DNA of 64,000 nt from Vogesella indigofera (GTDB lineage Bacteria > Pseudomonadota > Gammaproteobacteria > Burkholderiales > Chromobacteriaceae): the NCBI RefSeq assembly GCF_028548395.1, contig NZ_JAQQLA010000004.1, positions 806,001 through 870,000 of the forward strand. The letters are read 5' to 3'. The first letter of the stretch is position 1. Each line of letters begins with the position of its first letter. Both the position numbers and the translations under genes were made by a program. The notes beneath the pieces are model-generated. The model worked only from the letters and a program-made list of their open reading frames with translations. It did not search any database and had not been told where the DNA came from. Shown piece after piece: positions 42,801 to 51,889 of this stretch.

Positions 42801-42923
42801 AACGACCTCGCGAGCTTGCGCGAGACAAGGCGAAAACGGCTGAGGAAGCGGAATTGACATGGCGTCAATGAGCATGCCGAAGCCGGTTTCAACGCGGTAT
42901 CGCGCAAAGCGCAGCAGGTCGTT
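42801..42923. repeat. Intergenic palindromic repeat, copy 3 (best preserved)
   Basis: Terminal inverted repeats AACGACCT (42801-42808) and AGGTCGTT (42916-42923) frame about 107 bases, with inner GGCGAAAACGGCT and AAGCCGGTTTCAACGCGG blocks. The structure recalls a non-autonomous mobile palindrome. It starts nine bases past the pgk stop and may serve as its 3' end. Confidence 0.7.
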
Positions 42924-42947
42924 GCTGCGGCCAATGTTGGCCGCAGC
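42924..42947. repeat. Near-perfect palindrome of the dispersed repeat
   Basis: GCTGCGGCCAA (42924-42934) and TTGGCCGCAGC (42937-42947) with TG between. It abuts the right end of the preceding repeat element. Confidence 0.75.
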
Positions 42948-43030
42948 GGCGGTGTTGTAACTTGCCGGGTACAGGCGTTGCGCCTAGACTCGGCAACACC
43001 CCCCCATTACCGATGCAAGGAGCAGCGCCC

Positions 43031-43666
43031 ATGGCCTTCGATACCTGGCTGATCTTCGTCGTCACCGTGTTTTTCGTGTCGGCGACCCCCGGTCCCAACA
43101 TGCTGCTGGCGATGAGCCACGGCATCCGCTTCGGCCTGCGCGGTGCGCTGCCGACCATGGCCGGCCTGCTGCTGGCGCTGGGCATCATCATGGGCGGTTC
43201 CGCCGCGGGCCTCGGCGCGCTGCTGGCCGCCTCGGAGCAGCTGTTCTCCTTCGTCAAGTACGCCGGCGCCGCCTACCTGGTGTGGCTGGGCTACCAGGCC
43301 TGGCGCGCGCCGGTCAGCGAGCGCATGGGCAGCGACGGTGACGACGACGGCGCAGCCGCCGTCAGCAACTGGCAGCGCTTCCGCACCGGCTTCCTGGTGG
43401 CGATGAGCAACCCGAAGGCCTTCGTGTTCTTTGCCGCGCTGTTCCCGCAGTTCATGCGCGCCGATGCACCGCAAATGCCGCAACTGGTGGTGCTGGCCGG
43501 CACCTTCTACGTGATCGAGAGCAGCTGGCAGGTGGTGTACGCCTTCGGCGGTGCCAAGCTCAAGCACTGGATCACCAGCCCGCTGCGCCAGCGCCTGATG
43601 AACCGCTTCGCAGGCGGCTCCTTCATGGCGGCCGGCGTGGCGCTGAGCACCGTCAGCCGCGCCTGA
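43031..43666 (+). CDS. LysE family amino-acid exporter
   Basis: A 211-residue membrane exporter of the LysE/RhtB type with five to six helices. The signature [20 protein letters not shown] is at residues 14-34; [16 protein letters not shown] and [20 protein letters not shown] are the other conserved blocks. Such proteins export lysine, homoserine or leucine; the substrate is not evident. AGGAG eight bases before ATG 43031. It is inserted between pgk and fba without obvious metabolic link and may use its own promoter. Confidence 0.88.
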   Translation: MAFDTWLIFVVTVFFVSATPGPNMLLAMSHGIRFGLRGALPTMAGLLLALGIIMGGSAAGLGALLAASEQLFSFVKYAGAAYLVWLGYQAWRAPVSERMGSDGDDDGAAAVSNWQRFRTGFLVAMSNPKAFVFFAALFPQFMRADAPQMPQLVVLAGTFYVIESSWQVVYAFGGAKLKHWITSPLRQRLMNRFAGGSFMAAGVALSTVSRA

Positions 43667-43678
43667 ACCACCGGCCGT

Positions 43679-43690
43679 TGCGGCCAACCT
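43679..43690 (-). repeat. AGGTTGGCCGCA repeat, reverse copy
   Basis: Exact copy 12 bases past the LysE stop, followed by T5, so its strand context resembles half of a terminator. Confidence 0.85.
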
Positions 43691-43746
43691 TTTTCCGCGC
43701 CGGCCACGGCGGGCGCGACAAGCATTCAACTACTGGAGACTCACCC

Positions 43747-44811
43747 ATGGCACTCGTTTCGATGCGTCAGCTGCTGGACCACGCGGCAGAATTCAGCTAC
43801 GGCCTACCGGCCTTCAACGTCAACAACCTGGAACAGATGCGCGCCATCATGGAAGCCGCCGACAAGGTCGACGCGCCGGTGATCGTGCAGGCCTCGGCCG
43901 GTGCGCGCAAATACGCCGGCGCGCCGTTCCTGCGCCACCTGATCCTGGCGGCGGTGGAAGAATTCCCGCATATCCCGGTGGTGATGCACCAGGACCACGG
44001 CACCAGCCCGGACGTTTGCCAGCGCTCGATCCAGCTCGGCTTCTCCTCGGTGATGATGGACGGCTCGCTGAAGTCCGACGGCAAGACCCCGGCCGACTAC
44101 GACTACAACGTCGACGTCACCCGCACCGTGGTCAACTTCGCCCACGCCTGCGGCGTGTCGGTGGAAGGCGAGATCGGCTGCCTGGGTAGCCTGGAAACCG
44201 GCATGGCCGGCGAGGAAGACGGCGTCGGCGCCGAAGGCGTGCTCGATCACAGCCAGCTGCTGACCGATCCGGAAGAAGCCGCCCAGTTCGTCAAGGACAC
44301 CGGCGTGGATGCACTGGCGATCGCCATCGGCACCAGCCACGGCGCCTACAAGTTCAGCAAGAAGCCGACCGGCGACGTGCTGCGTATCGACCGCATCAAG
44401 GAAATCCACGCCCGCATCCCGAACACCCACCTGGTGATGCACGGCTCCTCCAGCGTGCCGCAGGAGTGGCTGCAGATCATCAACGAGTTCGGCGGCGAGC
44501 TGGGCGAGACCTACGGCGTGCCGGTGGAAGAGATCGTGGAAGGCATCAAGCACGGCGTGCGCAAGGTCAACATCGACACCGACCTGCGTCTGGCCTCCAC
44601 CGGCGCCATCCGCCGCTTCCTGGCGCAGAACCCGAAAGAGTTCGACCCGCGCAAATACCTGGCCGCCAGCACCGTGGCGATGCGCGACATCGTGATCGCC
44701 CGCTACGAGGCGTTCGGCGCCGCCGGCATGGCCAGCAAGATCAAGCCGGTGAGCCTGGACACCATGGCCAACCTGTACCTGAAAGGCCAGCTGGCGCAGA
44801 TCGTGAAGTAA
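43747..44811 (+). CDS. fba: Class II fructose-bisphosphate aldolase
   Basis: A 354-residue zinc aldolase splitting fructose-1,6-bisphosphate. The zinc and catalytic blocks [55 protein letters not shown] and [13 protein letters not shown] are present. It belongs to the long class IIB type common in Betaproteobacteria. GGAG eight bases upstream sets ATG 43747. Strong codon bias matches gap and tkt. A strong terminator follows. Confidence 0.96.
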   Translation: MALVSMRQLLDHAAEFSYGLPAFNVNNLEQMRAIMEAADKVDAPVIVQASAGARKYAGAPFLRHLILAAVEEFPHIPVVMHQDHGTSPDVCQRSIQLGFSSVMMDGSLKSDGKTPADYDYNVDVTRTVVNFAHACGVSVEGEIGCLGSLETGMAGEEDGVGAEGVLDHSQLLTDPEEAAQFVKDTGVDALAIAIGTSHGAYKFSKKPTGDVLRIDRIKEIHARIPNTHLVMHGSSSVPQEWLQIINEFGGELGETYGVPVEEIVEGIKHGVRKVNIDTDLRLASTGAIRRFLAQNPKEFDPRKYLAASTVAMRDIVIARYEAFGAAGMASKIKPVSLDTMANLYLKGQLAQIVK

Positions 44812-44830
44812 GCTGCACCCGCCATGCAAA

Positions 44831-44859
44831 ACGCCACTCCGCGGAGTGGCGTTTTTTTT
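44831..44859 (+). terminator. Strong terminator after fba
   Basis: A perfect 22-bp palindrome beginning ACGCCACTCCGC (44831-44852) runs into T8. It ends the glycolytic cluster. Confidence 0.92.
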
Positions 44860-44863
44860 GGCT

Positions 44864-44883
44864 TGCGGCCAACGTTGGCCGCA
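44864..44883. repeat. Perfect 20-bp palindrome of the dispersed repeat
   Basis: TGCGGCCAAC (44864-44873) and GTTGGCCGCA (44874-44883). It abuts the stop codon of the HPP/CBS gene and lies four bases past the T-run of the fba terminator. Confidence 0.8.
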
Positions 44884-46041
44884 TCAGGCGCCGGACAGGC
44901 GGTCGCGGAACAACGCGGCAATCAGGTCGGACTGGCTGATCACGCCGGCCAGCGTGCCGTCGTCGTGCAGCACCGGCACATGGTGCAGGCCGCGGTCGGC
45001 AAACAGCGGCACCAGCTCCACCAGGTGCAGGTCGTCGCGCACGCTGATCAGGGTGCTGCTCATGATTGCCGCCACCCGGCTGTCGCCGGCGCGGCCGCTG
45101 AGCAGGCGCGCCAGCCGTTCGCGCAGCCCCTGCGGCGAGCCGTCCAGCCGCTTGAGGAAGTCCACCAGCGACACCATGCCCAGCACCTGGCCGGCGTCGG
45201 TAACCACCGGCAAGGCGCGCACCTTGTGCTGGCGCAGCAGCCGCCATGCCTCTGCCAGCGCGGTATCCGGGCGCAGGCTGATCACGTCGCGCGACATGAT
45301 GTCGCGGCAGCGGATGTCGCCCAGCCGGCGGCGGTAGGCGTGCATTTCCGCCAGCGTCATCACCTGTTCCAGATCGCTGCGGCTGATGTCGAGCAGGTGG
45401 TTGAAGCCGGCCAGCGCCGCTTCCATGTCTTCCTCGCGGATACCCAGCCGCGCCAGCGGCGCCGGATCGCGGATCAGGTGACGGTTGGGCGGCGGCAGCG
45501 CGCGCGGATAGGGGCGGCGCAGCAGGTAATTGTTGAGCAGCCACGCCAGCGCCAGCATCAGCAGCGCGTTGCACAGCACCAGCGCGACAAAGCCGTAGCC
45601 CATCGCCTGCACCGCCGGGCCGCCCACCACCGCGTTCAGCGCGATGGCGCCACCGGGCGGGTGCAGGCAGCGCAAGGCGATCATGGCGAAGATGGCCAGC
45701 CCGACCGCGACGCCGGCCGCCAGCCACGGCCACGGCAGCCACTGCGCGCAGGCGACGCCGATGGCGGCCGACACCAGGTGACCGCCCAGCAGCGGCCACG
45801 GCTGCGCCAGCGGGCTACTGGGCAGCGTGTACAGCAGCACCGCCGCCGCGCCCATCGACGCCACCAGCAACGGCGCCGGTCCCAGGGTCAGCGCGGTGAG
45901 CAGGCCGGTCAGCGCGATGGCAAACAGCGCGGCGGCAGCCACCGCCAGCTGTTCGCGACGGCCGATCACCAGCGGCTCCGGCCACCAGCGCTGCAGACGC
46001 CGGCGCAGCCCGGCCGGCAACAAGGCAAGAGAGGTCATCAT
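44884..46041 (-). CDS. HPP family membrane protein with CBS domains
   Basis: A 385-residue protein. The N-terminal half has four to five helices of the HPP family with the signature ALRCLHPPGGAIALN; the C-terminal half has two CBS domains (CRDIMSRDVISLRPDTALAE, VRALPVVTDAGQVLGMVSLV and MSSTLISVRDDLHLVELVPL, GLHHVPVLHDDGTLAGVISQ), which sense adenine nucleotides. Plant and bacterial HPP proteins have been linked to nitrite transport; that is not certain here. The MM start at 46041/46038 has a weak ribosome site; an upstream open frame is rejected. Confidence 0.85.
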   Translation of the reverse strand: MMTSLALLPAGLRRRLQRWWPEPLVIGRREQLAVAAAALFAIALTGLLTALTLGPAPLLVASMGAAAVLLYTLPSSPLAQPWPLLGGHLVSAAIGVACAQWLPWPWLAAGVAVGLAIFAMIALRCLHPPGGAIALNAVVGGPAVQAMGYGFVALVLCNALLMLALAWLLNNYLLRRPYPRALPPPNRHLIRDPAPLARLGIREEDMEAALAGFNHLLDISRSDLEQVMTLAEMHAYRRRLGDIRCRDIMSRDVISLRPDTALAEAWRLLRQHKVRALPVVTDAGQVLGMVSLVDFLKRLDGSPQGLRERLARLLSGRAGDSRVAAIMSSTLISVRDDLHLVELVPLFADRGLHHVPVLHDDGTLAGVISQSDLIAALFRDRLSGA

Positions 46042-46128
46042 CCCGCCATTATATTTGAAGATGTATTTGGTTTGCCACTTTGCGACCCGCATCCGCCGCT
46101 TGGCCGCCGGCGCCGCGCTGCGTACACT

Positions 46129-46296
46129 ATGCCGATGAGCGAACTTTTCTCCCCCCTCGAATGGGTCTTCGTGGTCATCCTCGGCCTGGTGCCGCTGGCC
46201 GGTATCGTGTTCCACCTGTGGATCATGCTGCTGCGGCCACCGAAGCAGCCGCCGGCCGACGCCACCCCACCAGCGCAGGACCTCGAGCCGCACTGA
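46129..46296 (+). CDS. Small single-helix membrane protein
   Basis: A 55-residue protein (53 if the second ATG at 46135 is used): MSELFSPLEWVFVVILGLVP, then a hydrophobic helix through about residue 35 and a Pro-rich cytoplasmic tail (PPKQPPADATPPAQDLEPH). It diverges from the HPP/CBS gene and lies 90 bases before the AIM24 gene. No family recognised. Coding is supported mainly by the protein-like composition and the divergent placement. Confidence 0.5.
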   Translation: MPMSELFSPLEWVFVVILGLVPLAGIVFHLWIMLLRPPKQPPADATPPAQDLEPH

Positions 46297-46386
46297 AGCG
46301 GCGCTCCCGCCGCGCCCGGCTTTGCATTTGGCATGGCCAGCCGCTAGCATGAACGCATGCCGGCAATGGCGCTCAAGGAGAACAAG

Positions 46387-47181
46387 ATGGCAATGGATGT
46401 GATCGACTACCAGATCTTCGGCGACGACATGCAGTACGTCGAAGTGGAGCTGGACCCCGGCGAGGCCGCGGTCGGCGAGGCCGGTGCGCTGTACTACATG
46501 GAAGACGATGTCAGCATGGACACCATCTTCGGTGACGGTTCGGCGGCGCAGAGCGGGCTGCTGGGCAAGCTGCTCGGCGCCGGCAAGCGACTGATCACCG
46601 GCGAATCGCTGTTCACCACTGTCTACCTCAACCAGGGCCAGCGCAAGCGCCGCGTCGCCTTTGCCGCCAGCTATCCCGGCAAGATCGTGCCGGTGCACCT
46701 GCTGGAGCTGGGCGGCACGCTGTACGCGCAGAAGGACAGCTTCCTCGCCGCCGCCAAGGGCGTCAGCCTCAGCCTCGCGTTCCAGAAGAAGATCGGCACC
46801 GGCCTGTTCGGTGGCGAGGGCTTCATCATGCAGAAGCTGGACGGTGACGGTTACGTGTTCCTGCACGCCGGCGGCACGCTGACCAGCCGCCAGCTGCAGC
46901 CGGGCGAGGTGCTGCGCGTCGATACCGGCTGCGTGGTGGCCTACCAGCCGACGGTGGATTTCGACATCGAGTACGTCGGCAAGCTGAAGTCGGCGCTGTT
47001 CGGCGGCGAAGGGCTGTTCTTCGCCAAGCTGACCGGCCCCGGCCGCGTGTGGCTGCAGTCGTTGCCGCTATCGCGGCTGGCCGACCGCATCGTCGCCGCC
47101 AGTCCCAAGGCCGGTGGCAACAGCAGCGAACAGGGCTCGCTGCTCGGCGGCCTCGGCAATATCCTGGACGGCAAGGACTGA
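46387..47181 (+). CDS. AIM24/TIGR00266 family protein
   Basis: A 264-residue protein of the TIGR00266 (AIM24-like) beta-sandwich family: YQIFGDDMQYVEVELDPGE, AVGEAGALYYMEDDVSMDTI, LLGKLLGAGKRLITGESLFT, GGEGFIMQKLDGDGYVFLHA and the end GPGRVWLQSLPLSRLADRI. Function in bacteria is unknown. AAGGAG six bases before ATG 46387 decides the start; the frame extends upstream without support. Confidence 0.88.
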   Translation: MAMDVIDYQIFGDDMQYVEVELDPGEAAVGEAGALYYMEDDVSMDTIFGDGSAAQSGLLGKLLGAGKRLITGESLFTTVYLNQGQRKRRVAFAASYPGKIVPVHLLELGGTLYAQKDSFLAAAKGVSLSLAFQKKIGTGLFGGEGFIMQKLDGDGYVFLHAGGTLTSRQLQPGEVLRVDTGCVVAYQPTVDFDIEYVGKLKSALFGGEGLFFAKLTGPGRVWLQSLPLSRLADRIVAASPKAGGNSSEQGSLLGGLGNILDGKD

Positions 47182-47203
47182 AACGCGTCCGCGCCTGAAT
47201 GAA

Positions 47204-47231
47204 AAAAGCCCGGAGCGTGCTCCGGGCTTTT
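47204..47231. terminator. Bidirectional terminator between AIM24 and aroG
   Basis: AAAAGCCCGGAGC (47204-47216) pairs with GCTCCGGGCTTTT (47219-47231); A-run and T-run on either side. It serves both convergent genes. Confidence 0.92.
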
Positions 47232-47246
47232 CTGTCGGCGGCAGGC

Positions 47247-48323
47247 TTACTTGCCGGACGGCACGCCGACCTTGGCGCGACGGGCCTGGACCGCGTCGGC
47301 CAGCGTCTGCAGCAGCGCTTCGGTATTGTCCCAGCCGATGCAGGCGTCGGTGATGCTCTGGCCGTAGGTCAGTTCGCAGCCCGGTTTCAGGTCCTGGCGG
47401 CCTTCCACCAGGTGGCTTTCCACCATCACGCCGAAGATGTGCTGGTCGCCGGCCACCAGTTGCGCGGCGATGTCGTCGCACACTTCCATCTGGCGACGGT
47501 AGTCCTTGCGGCTGTTGGCGTGGCTGAAGTCCACCATCAGCTTCTGCGGCAGGCCAACGGCGGCCAGCTCGGCGGCGGCGGCCTTGACGAAGCGTTCTTC
47601 GTAGTTCGGCTCCTTGCCGCCACGCAGGATCACGTGGCAATCCGGGTTGCCGCCGGTTTCCACGATGGCGGAATGGCCGGTCTTGGTCACCGACAGGAAG
47701 TGGTGCGACACGCTGGCGGAGCGGATGGCGTCGACAGCGATCTTGAGGTTGCCGTCGGTGCCGTTCTTGAAACCGACCGGGCAGGACAGGCCGGAGGCCA
47801 GCTCGCGGTGCACCTGCGATTCGGTGGTGCGCGCACCAATGGCGCCCCAGCTGATCAGGTCGGCCAGGTACTGCGGCGTGATCATGTCGAGGAATTCGGT
47901 GGCCGCCGGCATGCCCATGCTATTGAGGTTGAGCAGCAGGCGACGCGCCAGGCGCAGGCCGGTATTGATGTCGTAGGACTCGTCGAGGTGCGGATCGTTG
48001 ATCAGGCCTTTCCAGCCGACGGTGGTGCGCGGTTTTTCAAAGTAGACACGCATCACGATCTGCAGGTCGGCGGCGTACTTCTGGCGCAGCGGCAGCAGGC
48101 GGCGGGCGTATTCTTCCGCCGCGGCCGGATCGTGGATGGAACAGGGGCCGATCACCACCAGCAGGCGGTCGTCCTCGGCACGCAGCAGACGGGCAATGTC
48201 ACGACGGGCGTTGAAGATCAGCTCGGCGGCGGATTCGTTGATCGGCAGCTCGTACAGGTGAGCAATCGGCGGGAGCAGTTCTTTGATGTCTCGGATTCTG
48301 ACGTCGTCGGTCTGGCGGTGCAT
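47247..48323 (-). CDS. aroG: 3-deoxy-7-phosphoheptulonate synthase, class I
   Basis: A 358-residue enzyme condensing phosphoenolpyruvate and erythrose-4-phosphate at the entry to aromatic amino-acid synthesis. DDVRIRDIKELLPP, VVIGPCSIHDPAAAEEYA, MRVYFEKPRTTVGWKGLIND, AIGARTTESQVHRELASGLS and VMVESHLVEGRQD are canonical. ATG 48323 aligns with the E. coli AroG start and has AAGGA seven bases upstream; an ATG ten codons earlier is less likely. Which aromatic amino acid inhibits it cannot be told from sequence. Confidence 0.93.
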   Translation of the reverse strand: MHRQTDDVRIRDIKELLPPIAHLYELPINESAAELIFNARRDIARLLRAEDDRLLVVIGPCSIHDPAAAEEYARRLLPLRQKYAADLQIVMRVYFEKPRTTVGWKGLINDPHLDESYDINTGLRLARRLLLNLNSMGMPAATEFLDMITPQYLADLISWGAIGARTTESQVHRELASGLSCPVGFKNGTDGNLKIAVDAIRSASVSHHFLSVTKTGHSAIVETGGNPDCHVILRGGKEPNYEERFVKAAAAELAAVGLPQKLMVDFSHANSRKDYRRQMEVCDDIAAQLVAGDQHIFGVMVESHLVEGRQDLKPGCELTYGQSITDACIGWDNTEALLQTLADAVQARRAKVGVPSGK

Positions 48324-48519
48324 TGCTGTGTCCTTGGTCTCTTTTGTTTGCATAGCAACATTACCCGCTTCACCCAGCCATGCCAAGCCCTAAACCGTAT
48401 CGCGACCGGCGATTTTTTGGTGCGGCTGCGCCACGCCGCAGCGGCATGACCTGCCAAACGGCCGGCCATAAAACAGCGCCATTGGCAGGCTTTGCCAAAA
48501 TAATGGCCTATAAAAAGCA

Positions 48520-48541
48520 AAAGCACCCATAAGGGTGCTTT
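48520..48541 (-). terminator. Terminator of dksA
   Basis: AAAGCACCC (48520-48528) pairs with GGGTGCTTT (48533-48541); a T-rich tail (TTTGCTTTTTATA on the leftward strand) follows. Confidence 0.85.
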
Positions 48542-48551
48542 CGTTGGGCAA

Positions 48552-48563
48552 TGCGGCCAACCT
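48552..48563 (-). repeat. AGGTTGGCCGCA repeat, reverse copy
   Basis: Exact copy five bases past the dksA stop, between the gene and its terminator. Confidence 0.85.
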
Positions 48564-48568
48564 GGTGC

Positions 48569-48979
48569 TCAGTCGGCGTACTGGCGCTTCATGCGTTCGC
48601 GACGCTCCTGCGCTTCCACCGACAGCGATGCCGTCGGGCGGGCCAGCAGGCGCTTGAGGCCGATCGGCTCGCCGGTGTCTTCGCAATAGCCGTAGCTGCC
48701 GTCTTCGATCAAACGCAGGGTGGACTGGATCTTCTGCAGCAGTTTGCGCTCGCGGTCGCGGGTGCGTAGCTCCAGCGCATACTCTTCTTCCAGTGTGGCG
48801 CGATCCGCCGGATCGGGCGTGGCTTCCTGCTCCTGCAGGTGGCTAGCCGTGGCACTGGCGTTGCTCAACAGCTCTTGTTGCATGTTCAACAAGCGCTCCT
48901 TGAAGAACTCAAGATGGTCGGCGTTCATGTAGTCATCGCCGGACCAGTTGATGATGTCTTGTTCAGTCAGCTTGGCCAT
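48569..48979 (-). CDS. dksA: RNA polymerase-binding transcription factor DksA
   Basis: A 136-residue coiled-coil protein that enters the RNA polymerase secondary channel and works with ppGpp. The tip residues are in ATPDPADRATLEEE (two Asp), and the globular part is GYCEDTGEPIGLKRLLARPT. Only one of the four zinc cysteines of E. coli DksA remains: the second position is Thr and the C-terminal pair is replaced in SLSVEAQERRERM. This reduced form is also known from Neisseria. ATG 48979 (MAKLTEQDIINWSG) is chosen; upstream codons lack support. Confidence 0.93.
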   Translation of the reverse strand: MAKLTEQDIINWSGDDYMNADHLEFFKERLLNMQQELLSNASATASHLQEQEATPDPADRATLEEEYALELRTRDRERKLLQKIQSTLRLIEDGSYGYCEDTGEPIGLKRLLARPTASLSVEAQERRERMKRQYAD

Positions 48980-49253
48980 AGTTTGATGCTTCCAGCTATA
49001 AAGTTGTGGCAACAGGCGTGGAAGATTACCGACGGCATAAGGAAAGTGCAACACAATCCGTACGCCATCTCCGTCGCAACTGTCTTTTATCTTGTGTATA
49101 TAGTGCCGAACGGGGGTGAACTCAAGAGGGCAGGCCGATTAAGGCCCGACTTAAGACATTGGCAAGAAACACGGAAAGCGGCCGCGGCGGCAAAAGGCAC
49201 CGTGCCAACGCAACAAAAGCGCCTGACGGCGCTTTATGTTGCATAAAACATGA
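48980..49253. other. Intergenic stretch between dksA and cytochrome c
   Basis: Contains the dksA promoter side and, at 49211-49242, the cytochrome c hairpin. Otherwise I see nothing coding or repeated in about 230 bases. Confidence 0.6.
49211..49242 (-). terminator. Hairpin after the cytochrome c gene
   Basis: CAACAAAAGCGCC and GGCGCTTTATGTTG form an imperfect stem around TGAC, with AAAGCGCC/GGCGCTTT (49216-49223 and 49228-49235) as the perfect core. It lies about 12 bases past the gene's stop. Confidence 0.65.
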
Positions 49254-49559
49254 TTACTTCTGGCTCAATACCCATTTCACCAGCGTTTTCAGATCGGCAT
49301 CGCTGACCTGCGGGTGAGCCGGCATCGGGATCGGGCCCCAGACGCCGGAACCGCCGGCCTTGACCTTGGCCACCAGCTTGGCTTCGGCACTCTTGTCGCC
49401 CGCGTATTTCTTGGCAACATCCTTGTATGCCGGGCCGACAATCTTCTTGTCTACCGCGTGACAGGCGACACAGGCGTATTTCTGCGCCAGCTGCAGGTTG
49501 GCAAAAGCGGGGGTGGCCAGCACGCCCAGGGCCACAGCGGCCAATAGCATTTTCTTCAT
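49254..49559 (-). CDS. Periplasmic class I cytochrome c (c551-like)
   Basis: A 101-residue exported heme protein: signal peptide MKKMLLAAVALGVLATPAFA, heme site CVACH at about residues 30-34, GPAYKDVAKKYAGD, and the methionine ligand in IPMPAHPQVSDADLKTL. It resembles Pseudomonas cytochrome c551 and Neisseria c-type carriers that deliver electrons to terminal oxidases or nitrite reductase. It stands after yggT with its own promoter region. Confidence 0.9.
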   Translation of the reverse strand: MKKMLLAAVALGVLATPAFANLQLAQKYACVACHAVDKKIVGPAYKDVAKKYAGDKSAEAKLVAKVKAGGSGVWGPIPMPAHPQVSDADLKTLVKWVLSQK

Positions 49560-49635
49560 GCAAAGTTCTCCACAGGATCAAACTCCTGACCTGACTCCGT
49601 AGCCAGGCAGGCGACTCCACTTGATAACCGAATGC

Positions 49636-50220
49636 TCATACTGCCATCTTGAGTTGCATCAAGAAAGACATTTCCAGCATCCGGACCGGCAGCATCAGGA
49701 TCACCTGGATCACCAGCAGCAACACCAGCGGCGACAGGTCGACACCGCCGATCACCGCGCGCTGGAACGGTCGCAGGTAGGGACGGGTCAGCGCCTCCAG
49801 CACCGGGCGCAGGCCGTTGTAGGGATTGACCCAGCTGAGGATCGCCAGCACGAACACCGCGCCCATCAACAGGTACAGCGACAGGCGGAACACGTCGAGC
49901 AGCGCCAGCAGCGTCAGCGCCAGCCAGCTCTGCGGGTGCAGCAGGTCGTAGGGCAGCGGGTTGAGCAGCAGGATGCTGATCAGCGCCAGCAGGGACACCA
50001 CCCAGGCCAGCACCATGGTGGCGGTGTCATAACTGCGCCACGCCGGAATCCAGCGCCGCAACGGCAACACCGCAAAATTGCTGACCGCGATCACGAACTG
50101 GGTCAGCGGATGCTTGAACGGCGCCCGCGCCACCTGCAGGTAAAAGCGCATCAGCAGCACCAGCACGAACAGCTCGCTGATGGTCTTGATCAGGAATTGC
50201 AGTGTTTCCAGCAGCATCAT
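49636..50220 (-). CDS. yggT: YggT family membrane protein
   Basis: A 194-residue membrane protein with two YggT repeats: LFVLVLLMRFYLQVARAPFK with PLTQFVIAVSNFAVLPLRRW, then VFVLAILSWVNPYNGLRPVL with ALTRPYLRPFQRAV. Each repeat has two helices. The family is linked genetically with proC, yggS and cell division; a role in ion homeostasis has been suggested. Its ATGATG start overlaps the proC stop. Confidence 0.9.
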   Translation of the reverse strand: MMLLETLQFLIKTISELFVLVLLMRFYLQVARAPFKHPLTQFVIAVSNFAVLPLRRWIPAWRSYDTATMVLAWVVSLLALISILLLNPLPYDLLHPQSWLALTLLALLDVFRLSLYLLMGAVFVLAILSWVNPYNGLRPVLEALTRPYLRPFQRAVIGGVDLSPLVLLLVIQVILMLPVRMLEMSFLMQLKMAV

Positions 50221-51026
50221 TCGTCGTCCTTGCTCAACAGGTCACCCAGCTCCACCGAGCGGGCGCGACAGTCCAGCGCCCCGGCGATGATCGCCGCCTT
50301 GACGCCCTCGGCCTCGAAACGGGCGATGGCGCGCTCGGTGGTCCCGCCCTTGGACATCACGTTGGTGCGCAAGGTTGCCACCGGCAGCGGGCTTTGCTTG
50401 GCCAGCTCCACCGCGCCCTCGAAGGTGCCCAGTACCAGCGCCCGCGCTTCCTGCTCGCTGAAGCCGACCTGGCAGGCGCCCTCGATCATGCTCTCGATAA
50501 AGTAGAACACGTAGGCCGGGCCGCTGCCGGAGACGCTGGTGATGTCGTCGATGCCGCCCTCGGTCTCCAGCCAGCTGGTGATGCCGACCGCCTGCATGAT
50601 GCCTTCCGCGGTGCGGCGATCCGCCTCACCGATGTCGGCGGCGGCGTACAGCCCGGACACGCCCTTGCCGACCATGGCCGGGGTGTTGGGCATCACCCGC
50701 ACGATGCGCGAGCTGCCCAGCCAGCGGCTCAGCGCGTCCAGCCGCACCCCGGCGGCGATCGACACCACCAGTGCGCCGTGCAGCCGTGGCGCCAGTTGCT
50801 GGCATACCGCCTGCAGTGCCTGCGGCTTGACCGCCAGCAGCACCACCTCGTCGGCGGCAAAGCGGGCCGGCAGCGTCGCCAGCGCGGTGACGCCGAACTC
50901 GGCCTGCAGGCTGGCGCGCTTGTCTTCGTGCAGCTCCACCACGCTGATCTGCTGGCCGGGTTGCTGGCAGAGGCCGGAAATGATGGAGGAGGCCATATTG
51001 CCGCCACCGATGAACGTGATACGCAT
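50217..51026 (-). CDS. proC: Pyrroline-5-carboxylate reductase
   Basis: A 269-residue NAD(P)H enzyme making proline from P5C. The Rossmann start ITFIGGGNMASSIISGL, LLAVKPQALQAVCQQL, RVMPNTPAMVGKGVSGLYA and the active-site block ITSVSGSGPAYVFYFIESMI are all present. AGGGGA precedes ATG 51026. The yggS-proC-yggT order is widely conserved in bacteria. Confidence 0.96.
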   Translation of the reverse strand: MRITFIGGGNMASSIISGLCQQPGQQISVVELHEDKRASLQAEFGVTALATLPARFAADEVVLLAVKPQALQAVCQQLAPRLHGALVVSIAAGVRLDALSRWLGSSRIVRVMPNTPAMVGKGVSGLYAAADIGEADRRTAEGIMQAVGITSWLETEGGIDDITSVSGSGPAYVFYFIESMIEGACQVGFSEQEARALVLGTFEGAVELAKQSPLPVATLRTNVMSKGGTTERAIARFEAEGVKAAIIAGALDCRARSVELGDLLSKDDE

Positions 51027-51078
51027 GGTTTTCCCCTGGTTCTGGTGCTTCGCCCGCTGGCGAAACATGGTTGGATGG

Positions 51079-51768
51079 TTAGCCGTAGTGACGCGCGCCG
51101 AAGATCGCGGTGCCGACGCGCACCATGGTGCTGCCGGCGGCGATCGCCGCCGCCATGTCGGCGGACATGCCCATCGACAGCGTGTCGGTGGCAATGCCGG
51201 CCGCCGCCAGCTGCTGCTGCAGCGTCGCCAGCACGCCGAAGCGTGCGGCCAACGTTGCCGCCTCCTGCGTCGGCTCCGGAATGCACATCAGCCCGCGCAA
51301 GCGCAGGCCGGGCAGGGTGGCGATGGCCTGCGCCAGCGGCAGCACCTCGTCCGGCGCGCAGCCGCTCTTGCTGTCCTCGCCGGAAACATTGACCTGGATG
51401 CAGACATTCAGCGGCGGCAGCGCCGCCGGGCGCTGCGCCGACAGCCGTTCGGCGATCTTCAGCCGCTCCACCGAGTGTACCCAGTGCGCCAGCTCTGCCA
51501 CCGGCCGCGTCTTGTTCGATTGCAGCGGGCCGATGAAATGCCACTCCAGCGCCAGATCCTGCAGCTCTGCGGCCTTGGCCTGCAGCTCCTGCACGTAGTT
51601 CTCGCCAAAGCGGCGCTGGCCGGCGGCGTAGGCTTCGCGCACTGCCGCCGCCGGAAAGGTCTTGCTCACCGCCAGCAGGGTCACGCTGTCGCCCTCGCGG
51701 CCGGCGGCCTGTGCCGCACTGCCGATCGCCGCGCTCACCCGCTGCAGCGCGCTGCTGATATCTGTCAT
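51079..51768 (-). CDS. yggS: PLP homeostasis protein YggS (PROSC)
   Basis: A 229-residue TIM-barrel PLP-binding protein that buffers free pyridoxal phosphate. The lysine is in LLAVSKTFPAAAVREA; FGENYVQELQAKAAEL, WHFIGPLQSNKTRPVAE, CIQVNVSGEDSKSGC and LSMGMSADMAAAIAAGSTMV with RVGTAIFG complete the family pattern. ATG 51768 begins MTDISSALQRV. It diverges from pilT. Confidence 0.95.
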   Translation of the reverse strand: MTDISSALQRVSAAIGSAAQAAGREGDSVTLLAVSKTFPAAAVREAYAAGQRRFGENYVQELQAKAAELQDLALEWHFIGPLQSNKTRPVAELAHWVHSVERLKIAERLSAQRPAALPPLNVCIQVNVSGEDSKSGCAPDEVLPLAQAIATLPGLRLRGLMCIPEPTQEAATLAARFGVLATLQQQLAAAGIATDTLSMGMSADMAAAIAAGSTMVRVGTAIFGARHYG

Positions 51769-51889
51769 CGTCTGCTCGCTTTCTCTCCCGCCGTTGGCCG
51801 CAGCCTCAGTGGGCAGCGGCACCCGGCGGCGTTACAATCGTCCGCATCACTCGATGAACCCGGCATTGTTGCGGACGCGGAGAAATTAT

